This document shows positions 1 through 9,874 of a DNA stretch of 64,000 bases, piece after piece. Made by a program: the position numbers and the translations under genes. This DNA comes from Rhypophila decipiens (Eukaryota > Ascomycota > Sordariomycetes > Sordariales > Naviculisporaceae), in the NCBI GenBank assembly GCA_033297075.1, contig MU858078.1, positions 1 to 64,000 on the forward strand, read 5' to 3'. Position 1 is the stretch's first letter; every line of letters begins with the position of its first letter. Below the pieces are notes generated by a model. The model was not told the origin of the DNA, searched no databases, and saw nothing but the letters and a program-made list of their open reading frames with translations.

Positions 1-493
1 GTGTGAGGACATCCATCTGGTCACGGACTTGTCGCAGTTCCTCCGATAGCTGAGCTTTCGTGTCTGACAGCTGGGCCTTGGTGTCTGCCAGCGCGCTTTC
101 TACCTGGTGTAGTTGACGGTTCAATTCTTCAATCATGCTTTGTTGGCTCTTCACAACTTCGCGAAGTTCGCAGATCGCGTTCTTTTGCTCTTTAACTGTT
201 ACACGCATCTCCTCTCGTAGCTCGTTAATCGCCTCTAGGAGCGTCTGGAGCGCTGTCTTCCCCGTTGACGCCTGGTTGTTTGTTCCATTCCCGACCCCTG
301 GTGCACGCGTTCCTCTCGATGCATTCGTACGCATCGCATCGACCGTATTTCGTGTTGATATAGTTGTCGCGTTTTCGAGCGATTGCATGGCTTCACGTAC
401 TTTCGCGCTCGGTTTCGCCGTTCGCGTTGGCCGTCGGGGCGGCGTTGGCGGGTCGGACGTGTTGACCGTGATTTCGCCCTGCATCGCCGCCAT
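1..493 (-). CDS. Gag-like ORF1 of a Tad-like LINE (partial)
   Basis: A single open frame of 164 codons runs from an ATG at 493 to the window edge without a stop. An in-frame TGA lies just upstream of the ATG, so the start is firm. The N-terminus (MAAMQGEITVNTS) is followed by a Pro/Arg-rich stretch and KPSAKVREA. The rest is polar and strongly helical, rich in Glu, Gln and Lys, with a tandem TKAQLSDTKAQLSEEL coiled-coil pattern. A basic-to-coiled-coil layout like this is typical of the gag-like first ORF of fungal Tad1-clade non-LTR retrotransposons. The CCHC knuckles and the reverse-transcriptase ORF would lie beyond the left edge. The family call rests on composition and layout, not on a seen RT. 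Confidence 0.6.
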   Translation of the reverse strand, partial: MAAMQGEITVNTSDPPTPPRRPTRTAKPSAKVREAMQSLENATTISTRNTVDAMRTNASRGTRAPGVGNGTNNQASTGKTALQTLLEAINELREEMRVTVKEQKNAICELREVVKSQQSMIEELNRQLHQVESALADTKAQLSDTKAQLSEELRQVRDQMDVLT

Positions 494-660
494 GCTGGCG
501 CCAATCCGCAGGGAGACACTATCTTTTCAAATTTGAAGATTTCTCAAGTATCTGCTGCCAGAATTCCGAAAATTCGGGGATCACGTGTGTGCGCGCATTA
601 TTCTTTCCCGACTATAATTCGGGGATCACGTGTGTGCGCGCATTGCCTTGAGGAACGAAA
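494..660 (-). mobile_element. 5' untranslated region of the LINE
   Basis: This stretch precedes the gag-like ORF and carries two copies of a 29-bp repeat. LINE 5' leaders often hold promoter repeats. The outer edge of the element (near 650-700) is a guess because no target-site duplication can be checked from one end. Confidence 0.4.
571..644. repeat. Two identical 29-bp repeats, period 45 bp
   Basis: The 29-bp block starting aattcggggatcacgtg occurs identically at 571-599 and 616-644. Each copy holds the E-box-like palindrome CACGTG and an alternating GTGTGTGCGCGC tract. Confidence 0.9.
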
Positions 661-916
661 GGTCTTATGCCTTGTGCCTTAGAGAGATTGATTGATGCTT
701 GTCTTGTTCAGAGAATAGAAGCCCTGATCTGACTGGCGCAGAGTTTTCGTTGTGGCCAGTCAGCTAGTCTAATTACAGTAAAGGGGCATTTCCAGATGCG
801 GTATAGCGTTCAACATACTCATTGTCTCATGGCGTGTATTCAAAGGCAAAGGGTTTTGTAAATTTTCAATATTCTGGTTATTCTGGCACAAAAGGTACAG
901 ATGTGTCCACCAACGC
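661..916. other. Spacer with no gene seen
   Basis: Moderate-GC spacer between the LINE leader and the 3' end of the next gene. I see no coding frame, RNA gene or further repeat in it. Confidence 0.6.
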
Positions 917-1288
917 TTAGCCGTGCGTGGGCTGGTTCCGTCCAGTGTGGGGAGCGTGGCCTCCGGGACGCTCCTTGCCACCGTGCATGCTGTACTTGTC
1001 TCCAATGTTCTCGGGGAGCTCGCCCCCAGATGCGCTCACGACTTCACCGAGTCTCGTCGATCCCAGGGCGGGGTCGTCAAGTGCTGAGTTTTCAAGGCTG
1101 CTGGATGGCTTCTTTTTCTGGTCAGAGTCAGAGCCCGAGGGGATGTAGTTGGGTTTGGCGGCGTCCGCGGGGACTGGAGAGGATATGTCAGTACTGGTTA
1201 TCAGAACAGACTAGCGTGCACTCGTGCCTTTGGTGCCGTCTTTGGCCATGTCAAAGAGATCGCCGCCTTGAGGGTGAGGGTCAGACAT
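917..1288 (-). CDS. Small disordered hypothetical protein
   Basis: Two exons, 1288-1222 and 1173-917, give a predicted 107-residue protein. The intron starts GTGCAC and ends CTCTCCAG, with a CTGAC branch-like site. The protein begins MSDPHPQGGDLFDMAKDG and is Pro/Gly/Ser-rich, with no membrane segment or signal peptide. It ends in a Gly/His-rich tail (HGGKERPGGHAPHTG). I do not recognise a family. The first exon would hit a stop just past the donor, and the second exon is open across 85 codons to a TAA, so splicing is needed to join them. Small unstructured proteins of this type are common in filamentous fungi and are often unannotated. Confidence 0.5.
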
Positions 1289-1847
1289 GATGTTGTTTGA
1301 TTGCAATGACGAAAGAATTTACAGCTAACGTTATGAGAAGGATGAGGTTGGGAAAGCGTCGAAATGAAAGTACCGTTCTGTTTAATGCTTACAAGGTACT
1401 TATGTTGCGATGTGTTCTGCTTTGTGACATCACCATGATCATCATCCCCTCAGATGTGATGTAACTGCTTCGCAAATTGTCTTTCGGTTTTGTCCGCCTC
1501 CAAGGTGTGACGATGACGGCCTTAAAGCCACCCCTCCCGCCAATATCTTTATTACCTCCAGGCTTAGCGCTATGGGTCGCAAGGGTGTCTCTGGGTTGCA
1601 AGGGTGTCTCTGGGTCGCAAGGGTGTCTCTGGGTCGCGCTCATGCACAAAGCAATCCTAGCCAAAGAACTTGTATTAATTGCTGCCGCAATAAACTACCT
1701 AGCTCACGACCATATAGGCCGTCTAGGGAGAACACCACTAACTGAGCCGACGTTCCATGATCCTCCATCCAACTACCCCAAGGCCATCACCATAGTGTCC
1801 AAAGTTCCCATTGCGCCCCATACCACAACGCCGCAGGACCCATTTAC
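1289..1847. other. Spacer between two minus-strand genes
   Basis: Holds the presumed promoter of the small disordered protein gene and the 3' end of the secreted protein gene. Its only clear structure is the 19-bp minisatellite. Confidence 0.6.
1574..1637. repeat. 19-bp minisatellite, about 3.4 copies
   Basis: The unit gggtcgcaagggtgtctct repeats head to tail. One copy carries a single C-to-T change. Frames reading through it are repeat artefacts. Confidence 0.9.
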
Positions 1848-2459
1848 CTAAGCAGTCTGGCATGTGCCAGTAGTTGGGTCGAGGAAGTTGCGAACGCAAC
1901 CACCACCAGCAAAATCAGAGTCGCAGCAATTATCAGGCACCTGGCTGAGGTCGCAGGCCTCACCCACTGGGATGCAGGTAGGCGAGGCGATGGACGAGGT
2001 GGATGTTGATGTTGTGGTGGTGGTGGTGGTGGTGGTGGTGGTCGGGGGCTACATATATGTTGGGATGGTGAATAAAGACGAACCAAGGGAATAAGGTGAG
2101 AGGGTGGATATGGTGTCACTACATACCGACGTCACGGCGCACGAGCAGGCCGAGCTGATGCGGCTGGGGTTGAGGCCACAAGGGCCGTGGAAGGACGGCG
2201 GCGTGGGCAGCGGATAGGGCGGCGGCGGGAGAGCCGTGAACACTTTGCAGAAGAGTTTGGCCAGGACGGGCTTGAACAGGAACGCACGGAGGCACTGGTC
2301 CCGGGTGCAGACGGGGGCGGTTCGGGCAAGGAGCAGGTCGCGCTCCGCCACGGCCGCCGGTTGGGCACCGTTGTCGCGGCGCTCAAGGGGGTCAGCGGCC
2401 AGGGCACCGCTGCTCAAGAAGGCGACGAGGCCGAGGGAGATGGCCGAGATGAGCTTCAT
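1848..2459 (-). CDS. Secreted cysteine-rich protein with Thr linker
   Basis: Exons 2459-2127 and 2048-1848 join in phase 0 (donor GTATGT, acceptor ATATATGTAG) to give 177 residues. Residues 1-21 are a clear signal peptide (MKLISAISLGLVAFLSSGALA). The N-terminal domain has the pattern CTRDQC, FC, GPC, SSACSC. In my judgement this matches a cysteine domain common in secreted sordariomycete proteins that ends in an SACSC motif. A Pro/Thr linker encoded by an (ACC)n tract follows. The C-terminal module has six cysteines spaced C-x6-C-x7-CC-x6-C-x11-C, which resembles a knottin-like fold. Extracellular location is expected, with a possible effector or carbohydrate-binding role. No function is established. 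The Thr tract could vary in length between strains. Confidence 0.75.
2014..2041. repeat. (GTG)n trinucleotide microsatellite
   Basis: Nine GTG/ACC units inside exon 2 of the secreted protein gene. On the minus strand they encode the poly-Thr linker. Confidence 0.9.
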
Positions 2460-3302
2460 GATTACAGCTGCTGGGTGTTGTGGTTTCTGTGGAGGGTTTG
2501 CTTAAGAGACGCGCTTTGAGGAGAGGATAGGTTGAGGGTGATGGGGCAAGGTCAGTCCATCAGAGAACACAAAGACGACAGCTTTTATATCCATCTGTGA
2601 GTCTCCATCTACCAGTCTTGAACAAACATCGCAAAGACAGGAGACCTCAGAGTCAGAGAAGGCAAACAACTGCCACACACAGTACACACACTCTGAGAAC
2701 TAACCGTATGGAGAGGCAGTGAGACACAAAGGTCATCTGGGGAACTTCCGCCGATTCGTGTGGATGATATATGCATTGCAGTCACAAGTTCATCACCAAT
2801 ATTACACGTATACTGCTGTCTTAATGGCCGCCATACAAGCATATACAGACCCGGTGAGTGCAGCCACCAATATTACATGTAGGTCTAGACCGAATGCGCT
2901 ATTACGTACATGCATGCAGGCACACACCTCTATATGACTGTAAATGTGTATCAACAATCTACTTTACGCATCACATCTACCCTAGTGTATTTTCAATCTC
3001 AAGTTTGGCATATATGCGATCTAATGGTTGGCTAGCTGGCCCAGCGGCCCAGACTTCCGGCTGATCGTCTGCCGTCCCCGGATTTTCATCCTACCCCCGG
3101 ATCCCCGATCTGCACTAAAATAATAGATCGGGCTGCATGTGGTCAACCCTTGGTATGTGTGTGTTCTTGAGACCGGTGTGTTCCGACGACAACTGGAGGT
3201 TTGTTTTAGAGGCAGCCTTCACAATCTATACCTAGGTACTTCACGATGCGTTATTTAAAAAGTCGTTAGCGGCCATATCTCCCGCCCCTCATAGCTGAAG
3301 TT

Positions 3303-3466
3303 GCTGAACTGATTGGCTTGGTTCAGCTCGGACGGCCACACACACACACACACACCTTTTCCCAGCAGGATCCAAGCCCAAGGTCGTCACTGGCTGAACT
3401 GATTGGCTTGGTTCAGCTTAGACAGCCACACGCACGGCCCCTTTCCCAGCAGGATCCAAGCCTAAA
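3303..3466. repeat. 90-bp tandem duplication containing (CA)n
   Basis: Unit one starts at 3303 and unit two at 3393. Both begin gctgaactgattggcttgg and both contain tttcccagcaggatccaagcc. The first unit has an expanded (CA)n run at about 3337-3355 that the second lacks. The start of each unit is itself an inverted repeat (gctgaac, gttcagc). Confidence 0.85.
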
Positions 3467-3741
3467 GCGTGGGCGCGTCGATGTTACGGATACGAGGCTG
3501 ACCAAACGATACTCAATACGGGGGTACACAACGCCACATTTGCCCCATCGCCCTAATAACCAAGACGAAGTTCAATGCCGCCCCACGGAATTGGCTCGGG
3601 CTTGGTCGGCCAAAGTCCGTATCCCTAGAACCCTCGCAACACTAGTCTTAAAGAGCTCAGGCCTCTTTCTTTCTCGGCGATTTGCCAAGTCATTCCCCAT
3701 AGATCCACCATACAAACGTGCAGTGTACTGTGTGCGGCCTT

Positions 3742-3800
3742 GTTCAATGGCCGCCTCTGATTGGCTGCAGCCAGTCGGCAGGGGGGCGGCTACATTGAAC
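3742..3800. repeat. 59-bp imperfect hairpin with nested palindrome
   Basis: Arms gttcaatggccgcc (3742-3755) and ggcggctacattgaac (3785-3800) pair with a two-base bulge. The loop holds the perfect 12-bp palindrome TGGCTGCAGCCA at 3762-3773. Confidence 0.75.
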
Positions 3801-4489
3801 CCTGGTCGGTACAACACTAGGCTGAGGTCTCAGACTACGCAACACATTCTCGTCGTCTCCATCTGGGCTTCACTTTGCTGCTGCTCTATCGGTTTCTTTG
3901 GTCGTTGTTTCCGCGGCAACACATACTAGTTTACCTCCCCTCATTCTCCTATCTCTACGATCTAGCGCCTCCCTTTTCTCCTTCCCGTACTTCGCCCATC
4001 CAGATCCGTGGATTCACCCCATTCACAGGCCGGGCAGCTCGATATCGCATTCCCAAACAACCAGCCACTCATACACCAGTGTCCCCCTCCCCTTCCTTCT
4101 TTTCCTCGTCGTGCTTGCTCTAAGTCCTAAATGAGAATCACAGCATTCATGTCCGAACCCTGTTACGTCGGCAACAAAAACCTGCTCCCAACCCGGTGGC
4201 GGTCTAAATAACCTGCACATACGCTCGCATGGTGTTCACCCCCAAAGCCATGCATTGATCAGAAGAAAAGCAAACAAAATAGATCCAATCAATGAATTCC
4301 ACAGTCTATTAAATGACAAACCGTGCATCGATCTTCTCTTTGTGGATAACTTAGACTCGCAACATCTACTCAAAATGGGAAACGAAACAGCATGCAGCAC
4401 AGCAGACAACCATGTTGACACCAACTAACCTGCTGGCCCATCCCTTCCGCAAACTATCCCGCCACCAACTCACCATCATGATTTGACAT

Positions 4490-4804
4490 AGGGAACTATC
4501 GTCCCCGTCTGCTACGGCGAGGCGGTTTGCCCTGCCACAGAGACTACAGGAACGGGCGCTTGTCCTCTCTGATAGTGATGGTATTGATTTGAACGACGAG
4601 GATGCGGCGGGTGGGCTGGAGGCTGGTTATGTAAAGAGCATACTAATGGGTTCCGTACTTCTCGCCCTGGCCAATCTGGGCGTGAGCTACGACGATAGGA
4701 AGCTGGAAAACTGCCAGTGCCGACTCGTGGGTAACAGGATCATAGTGATCGATTTCGACAGCTCGTATATTATCAAGAACCATAACCCCCGGTATTGCCA
4801 ATGA
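4490..4804 (+). pseudogene. Protein-kinase-like relic
   Basis: The piece reads VPVCYGEA in one frame, then LVLSDSDGIDL, a helical segment, and LGVSYDDRKLENCQC in another, and ends VGNRIIVIDFDSS. This order matches the lower half of a fungal kinase-like fold, with a catalytic-loop-like GVxxDDxKLxN and an IDFD metal-binding-like motif. The first segment is in a different frame from the rest, and no upstream N-lobe is visible. The protein stops 14 residues after IDFD. I read it as a truncated, frame-broken remnant of a multicopy fungal kinase-like family. The call depends on motif order only. Confidence 0.4.
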
Positions 4805-6144
4805 CAACGCAAGTTTTGCCACTCGGCAAAACTGGCTAGTCCATGGAGGAAAAACCCCAAAATATCAATGATGACCTACATGTAACCATCTAACCTTTAC
4901 TCTTATTCAAAATTACACAGCTTGTTGTCCAAGGACTATCCATCACACACTGGCACTAGCCAGGTTCAGGAAACCCCATGTCGCTTCAGTGTTCTGGGCA
5001 GCCACACCGTTCGCGTCAAACCAAGGTTGGCCATTATAGCACCATTGACAGCTACCGCCGAGAGTAAAGCTGTCGCAGAGTTCTGAAGGCAATGAACTTG
5101 TGAAATTTCCGCCATTGGGTTGAAAGATGTTTCCGGGAATGCTCCGAGGCAAGACCAGAAAAGGGTTACCTCATTCTCACTAACATCATGAACCGCTTTA
5201 ATCTGAGCAGACCGTCGGTCCACCATTCTCGGCGTGGAGTCCATTGTGTGTTTAAAGAAAATCTCTCTTTTCCGAGGTCGGTGGCGGGGAACTACCGAGC
5301 AGCGAGATAAAGGGTCGACCCGATGGTTCAATCGGCCAACCATCAGACATTCACGAGAGGTGAATTTGCAGCAAATTCTTACTCACGTGTAATGACGTTC
5401 GCCGATATTATTCATCTCGGGTCACAGTAAACCTCCGTAAAATCCCAACCAAGGGTCATTCATCCAGAGTTCCCAAACAACGAATCCTCTGACCACTAGA
5501 AACTTGATTCATGAATGCTGACTTGTTGATTCAGGCCAGCTGCTGCGGTGTCAATACTCGATAGTTGTCGGGCGTACGTGCCTGAACCGTGTTTTGAACT
5601 CTTGGGCTGAATGTGAAAGGTGGACAACACATCATTTGTACACGTAAAGTTTACTGTGATTCGTGAACATGCTCACAAAAGACAATAACAAGTCTGATTT
5701 TCACAAACGCTCCAAGATTCAGGAGGAGCGCCAAGAACTGACTACGTAACACAGTGTGACAGTGGTGGGTGGTACTACGGAGATCGGCACACGGAGCGCC
5801 CCACCTAAAATTGATGTCATCGGTTGTACTTGTTGAAACGGCATCAGCTGCTTACTCGATATAACGAGACCGTTGCTTAATGACTAGTTGGGGAAAAACG
5901 TTAAAACACACCGTTGCACAGTTATATGGTCATTTAAAAGATCATCTACAACCCCAAGACCTGGCGGCCTCAATCCAGCTCTTCTCCACTCCCGCCGGCT
6001 CAGCCCAAGAGCCCAGCTCACAGCCCCGCGACTTCATCACCGGACGACGCAAGACCCCCGCCTCCCCCTGAACAGCTGTAAGCTTGGCGATCTTGTCCAC
6101 ATGCACCATCACCGAGAAATTCGACCCCAATTGATAAAGACCCC
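4805..6144. other. Intergenic, with one coding scrap
   Basis: Apart from the scrap at 4943-5170 I see no gene. The right part is the chitinase promoter. Confidence 0.55.
4943..5170 (-). pseudogene. Possible terminal exon or gene remnant
   Basis: An open frame of about 75 codons reads NPFLVLPRSIPGN, then SELCDSFTLGGSCQWCYNG, and ends WGFLNLASASV before a stop. Its composition looks like real protein (three cysteines, few rare residues), but it is closed upstream by a TGA. A preceding exon cannot be placed with confidence. I do not recognise the family. It may be the last exon of a decayed gene. Confidence 0.25.
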
Positions 6145-7579
6145 ATGTCCCCGTTACTAAACCGACAACAAATACTCTGGATCGCATCATCCATTGCTAC
6201 ACTCGCTCTGGGCGCATTTCTGATTCACCAAACGAACCCTGACCTGCTTCCGCCCTTCTTCAGCAAACACCACGTACCCCGACCACCACCACCAGAAACA
6301 TCACCGGAACCAACCATGGGAGGCGGACCAGACACCACCGGCTACCGCTCAGTGGCCTACTTTGTCAACTGGGCCATCTACGGCCGAAAGCACAGGCCCC
6401 AAGATCTCCCAGTCGAGAATCTCACCCATGTCCTCTACTCCTTCGCCAACGTGCGCCCAGAATCTGGCGAGGTCTTTCTGACCGACACCTGGGCCGACAC
6501 CGACATCCACTGGGAGAACGACAGCTGGAACGACTCGGGCACCAACTTGTACGGCTGTCTCAAGCAGCTCAACCTCCTCAAGCGCCGGAACCGCAACCTC
6601 AAGGTGCTGCTCTCCATCGGCGGCTGGACCTACAGCTCCAACTTCAAGTCGCCCGCCTCCACCCCCGAAGGCCGCGCCAAGTTTGCATCGAGCGCTGTTG
6701 AGCTGGTAAGAAATTCTCACTAGAAGGAAGCCGAGTTAGCCAACCAACTAACCCTTCCAGCTCTCCAACCTCGGATTCGACGGACTAGACATAGACTGGG
6801 AGTATCCCGCCTCGCAGACCGAAGCAGCAGACTACGTATCCCTCCTCGCAGCCTGCCGCGCCGCCCTAGACGAATACGCCTCGTCCCTGCCCGCACCGCA
6901 CCCCAAGTTCGAACTGACCGTAGCCTGCCCCGCCGGCCCATCCAAGTACACCATCCTCGACATCCCAGGAATGGACCAGTATCTCTCCTTCTGGAACCTC
7001 ATGGCCTACGACTTTGCCGGCTCCTGGGACAGCGTGGCCGGCCACCAGGCGAACCTCTACCACTGCCACGCCAATCCGCACAGCACACCCTTCAGCACGG
7101 CTCAGGCGGTAGAGCATTACACGGCGCAGGGCGTCCGACCGGACAAGATCGTCGTGGGGATGCCGCTGTATGGTCGCGCATTCGAGAACACGGACGGGCT
7201 AGGCAGGCCGTTCAGCGGTGTTGGCGAGGGCACCTGGGAGAATGGCGTGTTCGACTACAAGAAGCTGCCGATCGAAGGCGCCACGGAGCATTTCGACCAC
7301 GAGTCGGGGGCGAGCTACTGCTATCATCCTGGCGCGCGAAAGTTGGTGAGTTACGACACTGTGCCCATGGCGAGAATCAAGGCCGAGTTCATCAAGAAGC
7401 ACCGTCTGGGCGGAGGCATGTGGTGGGAGAGCAGTGGTGACAAGGACGGCGATCAGAGTTTGATCGGGAACGTGGTCGAGGTCTTGGGTGGGCCTAAGGG
7501 CTTGAAGTGGGATGACAACTGCATCTCGTACCCGAGGTCCAAGTACGACAACCTGAGGGACGGCTTTCCCAACAACTAG
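6145..7579 (+). CDS. GH18 endochitinase, N-terminally membrane-anchored
   Basis: Two exons, 6145-6705 and 6761-7579, give 459 residues. The 55-base intron has donor GTAAGA, a CTAAC branch site and acceptor TTCCAG. The catalytic motif DGLDIDWE lies at residues 194-201 with Glu201 as the acid/base, and the conserved LSIGGW is at 156-161. Later conserved strands MAYDFAG and GMPLYGRAF, and the closing [10 protein letters not shown], are all present, so the barrel is complete. It belongs to the fungal subgroup of endochitinases related to Trichoderma chit42. A single hydrophobic stretch at residues 10-27 is followed by a Pro-rich stalk. This could be an uncleaved signal anchor rather than a secretory signal, placing the enzyme at the membrane or wall. 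No chitin-binding module is present. Confidence 0.93.
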
Positions 7580-7830
7580 GAGTCGCCGAGGCAGAGATGA
7601 GGGAGGCTGAGGGTTGATTAGATCTGGATACCATGTTCAAGCATAGCGAGCATAGCAAGCAGGTAAATCGCAAAGTCGCAGAGGCACAGATGAGGGTTAG
7701 TATTTTTTTTATATACCTTCCAAGCATAGCAAGCAGGCGACGCAAAGTCGCAGAGGCAGAGATAAGGGTTAGTTTTCTTTTTTGATACCATAGCAATCAT
7801 AGACAGCAAGCAAATCACACATCGCATAGG
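7580..7830. repeat. Degenerate ~72-bp tandem repeat, about three copies
   Basis: The core cgcaaagtcgcagaggcanag...agggttagt occurs at 7669-7701 and 7741-7773. A decayed first copy begins right after the chitinase stop codon (7581-7617). Between the cores lie agcatagcaagcagg and T-rich runs. The cores end in a telomere-like gggttag. Confidence 0.75.
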
Positions 7831-8022
7831 CACCAAGTGTTGTTCGTCAAGGTCATTCCATTTGCATTTCCTCGCCAGTCCAGAGCCAGGTTATGTCCAT
7901 CTCAGGTACACAATAACGCCGTAAATGAATCGCAACAAGCCTCTTCGTTGGCTCATGCTTTTTATAGCCCCGTCCCAGATGAATCGCAAAATGGTTCCCA
8001 GCACACGCTCCCATCACCCAGC

Positions 8023-9182
<1,160 letters not shown>

Positions 9183-9874
9183 ATGGTCAAGAAGAGAAAG
9201 AACAACGGCCGCAACAAGAAGGGTATGCATTTGTGCTTGTCTGGTTTCCAATTGGGAACCCTCGTTGTCGACGACACCGGCTAACTTGCGCAATTTCACA
9301 GGCCGCGGCCACGTCAAGCCCATCCGTTGCTCCAACTGCTCGCGATGCACTCCCAAGGACAAGGCCATCAAGCGGTTCACCATCCGCAACATGGTTGAGT
9401 CCGCAGCCATCCGTACGTTTTTTCGAGTTCGAATTACTGCAACGAAATTCGAACTTTACGATGAGCCCCAACCCTCGAGCCGAGAGTGAACAAGATCATG
9501 CTGACTGCTTGCTTTCCACAGGTGATATCTCGGACGCCTCCGTGTTCGCCGAGTATACGGTTCCCAAGATGTACCTCAAGCTGCAGTACTGTGTCTCTTG
9601 CGCCATTCACGGCAAGATTGTCCGGTACGTTTGTCACGGAAGCGGAGACAACCACGTTCGCTTCCAAAGCGACGTGGGCGGCTGAGATGAACCTTGGTCG
9701 AACTTGTCGCCCGCTACCCCTCCCCTCTCGACTCGAGAACAATTGTCCCGCTGACAACATGATGATAGTGTCCGCTCCCGCGAGGGCCGCCGCAACCGTG
9801 CTCCCCCCCCGCGTGTCAGGTACAACAAGGACGGCAAGAAGGTCGTGCCCACTGTGGGTGCTAAGGCCGCTTAA
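9183..9874 (+). CDS. RPS26: 40S ribosomal protein eS26
   Basis: Four exons, 9183-9222, 9302-9412, 9522-9624 and 9769-9874, total 360 bases and give 119 residues with no frame conflict. The N-terminus [23 protein letters not shown] is diagnostic, so the start is secure. The zinc ribbon uses CSNCSRC and a second pair YCVSC. The basic tail runs [16 protein letters not shown]. eS26 sits at the mRNA exit channel of the small subunit. The introns are near the 5' end and are 79, 109 and 144 bases, with GTATGC or GTACGT donors. It is divergent from ubiquitin-eS31, so the two 40S proteins may be co-regulated. Confidence 0.97.

Larger units (their letters stand above)
2460..4489. other. Long intergenic stretch, no intact gene
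   Basis: Contains the promoter of the secreted protein gene, a tandem duplication (3303-3466), a hairpin (3742-3800) and a pyrimidine-rich tract at about 3830-4130. That tract looks like a fungal 5' leader and ends in a 26-codon ORF at 4131. Open frames here are short or made by the repeats. Confidence 0.6.

Noticed and set aside
135..536. 133-codon plus-strand frame
   Set aside because: It is antisense to the gag-like frame of the LINE and has no coding features.
1477..1851. 124-codon frame with VSLGCKGVSGSQGC
   Set aside because: The repeated protein pattern comes from the 19-bp minisatellite.
3318..3929. 203-codon plus-strand frame
   Set aside because: It is kept open by the 90-bp duplication and CA run. 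No domain is present.
9625..9768. Possible C/D snoRNA in the third intron of the eS26 gene
   Set aside because: The box-D-like CTGA is also the intron branch site, box C is imperfect, and no terminal stem is visible.
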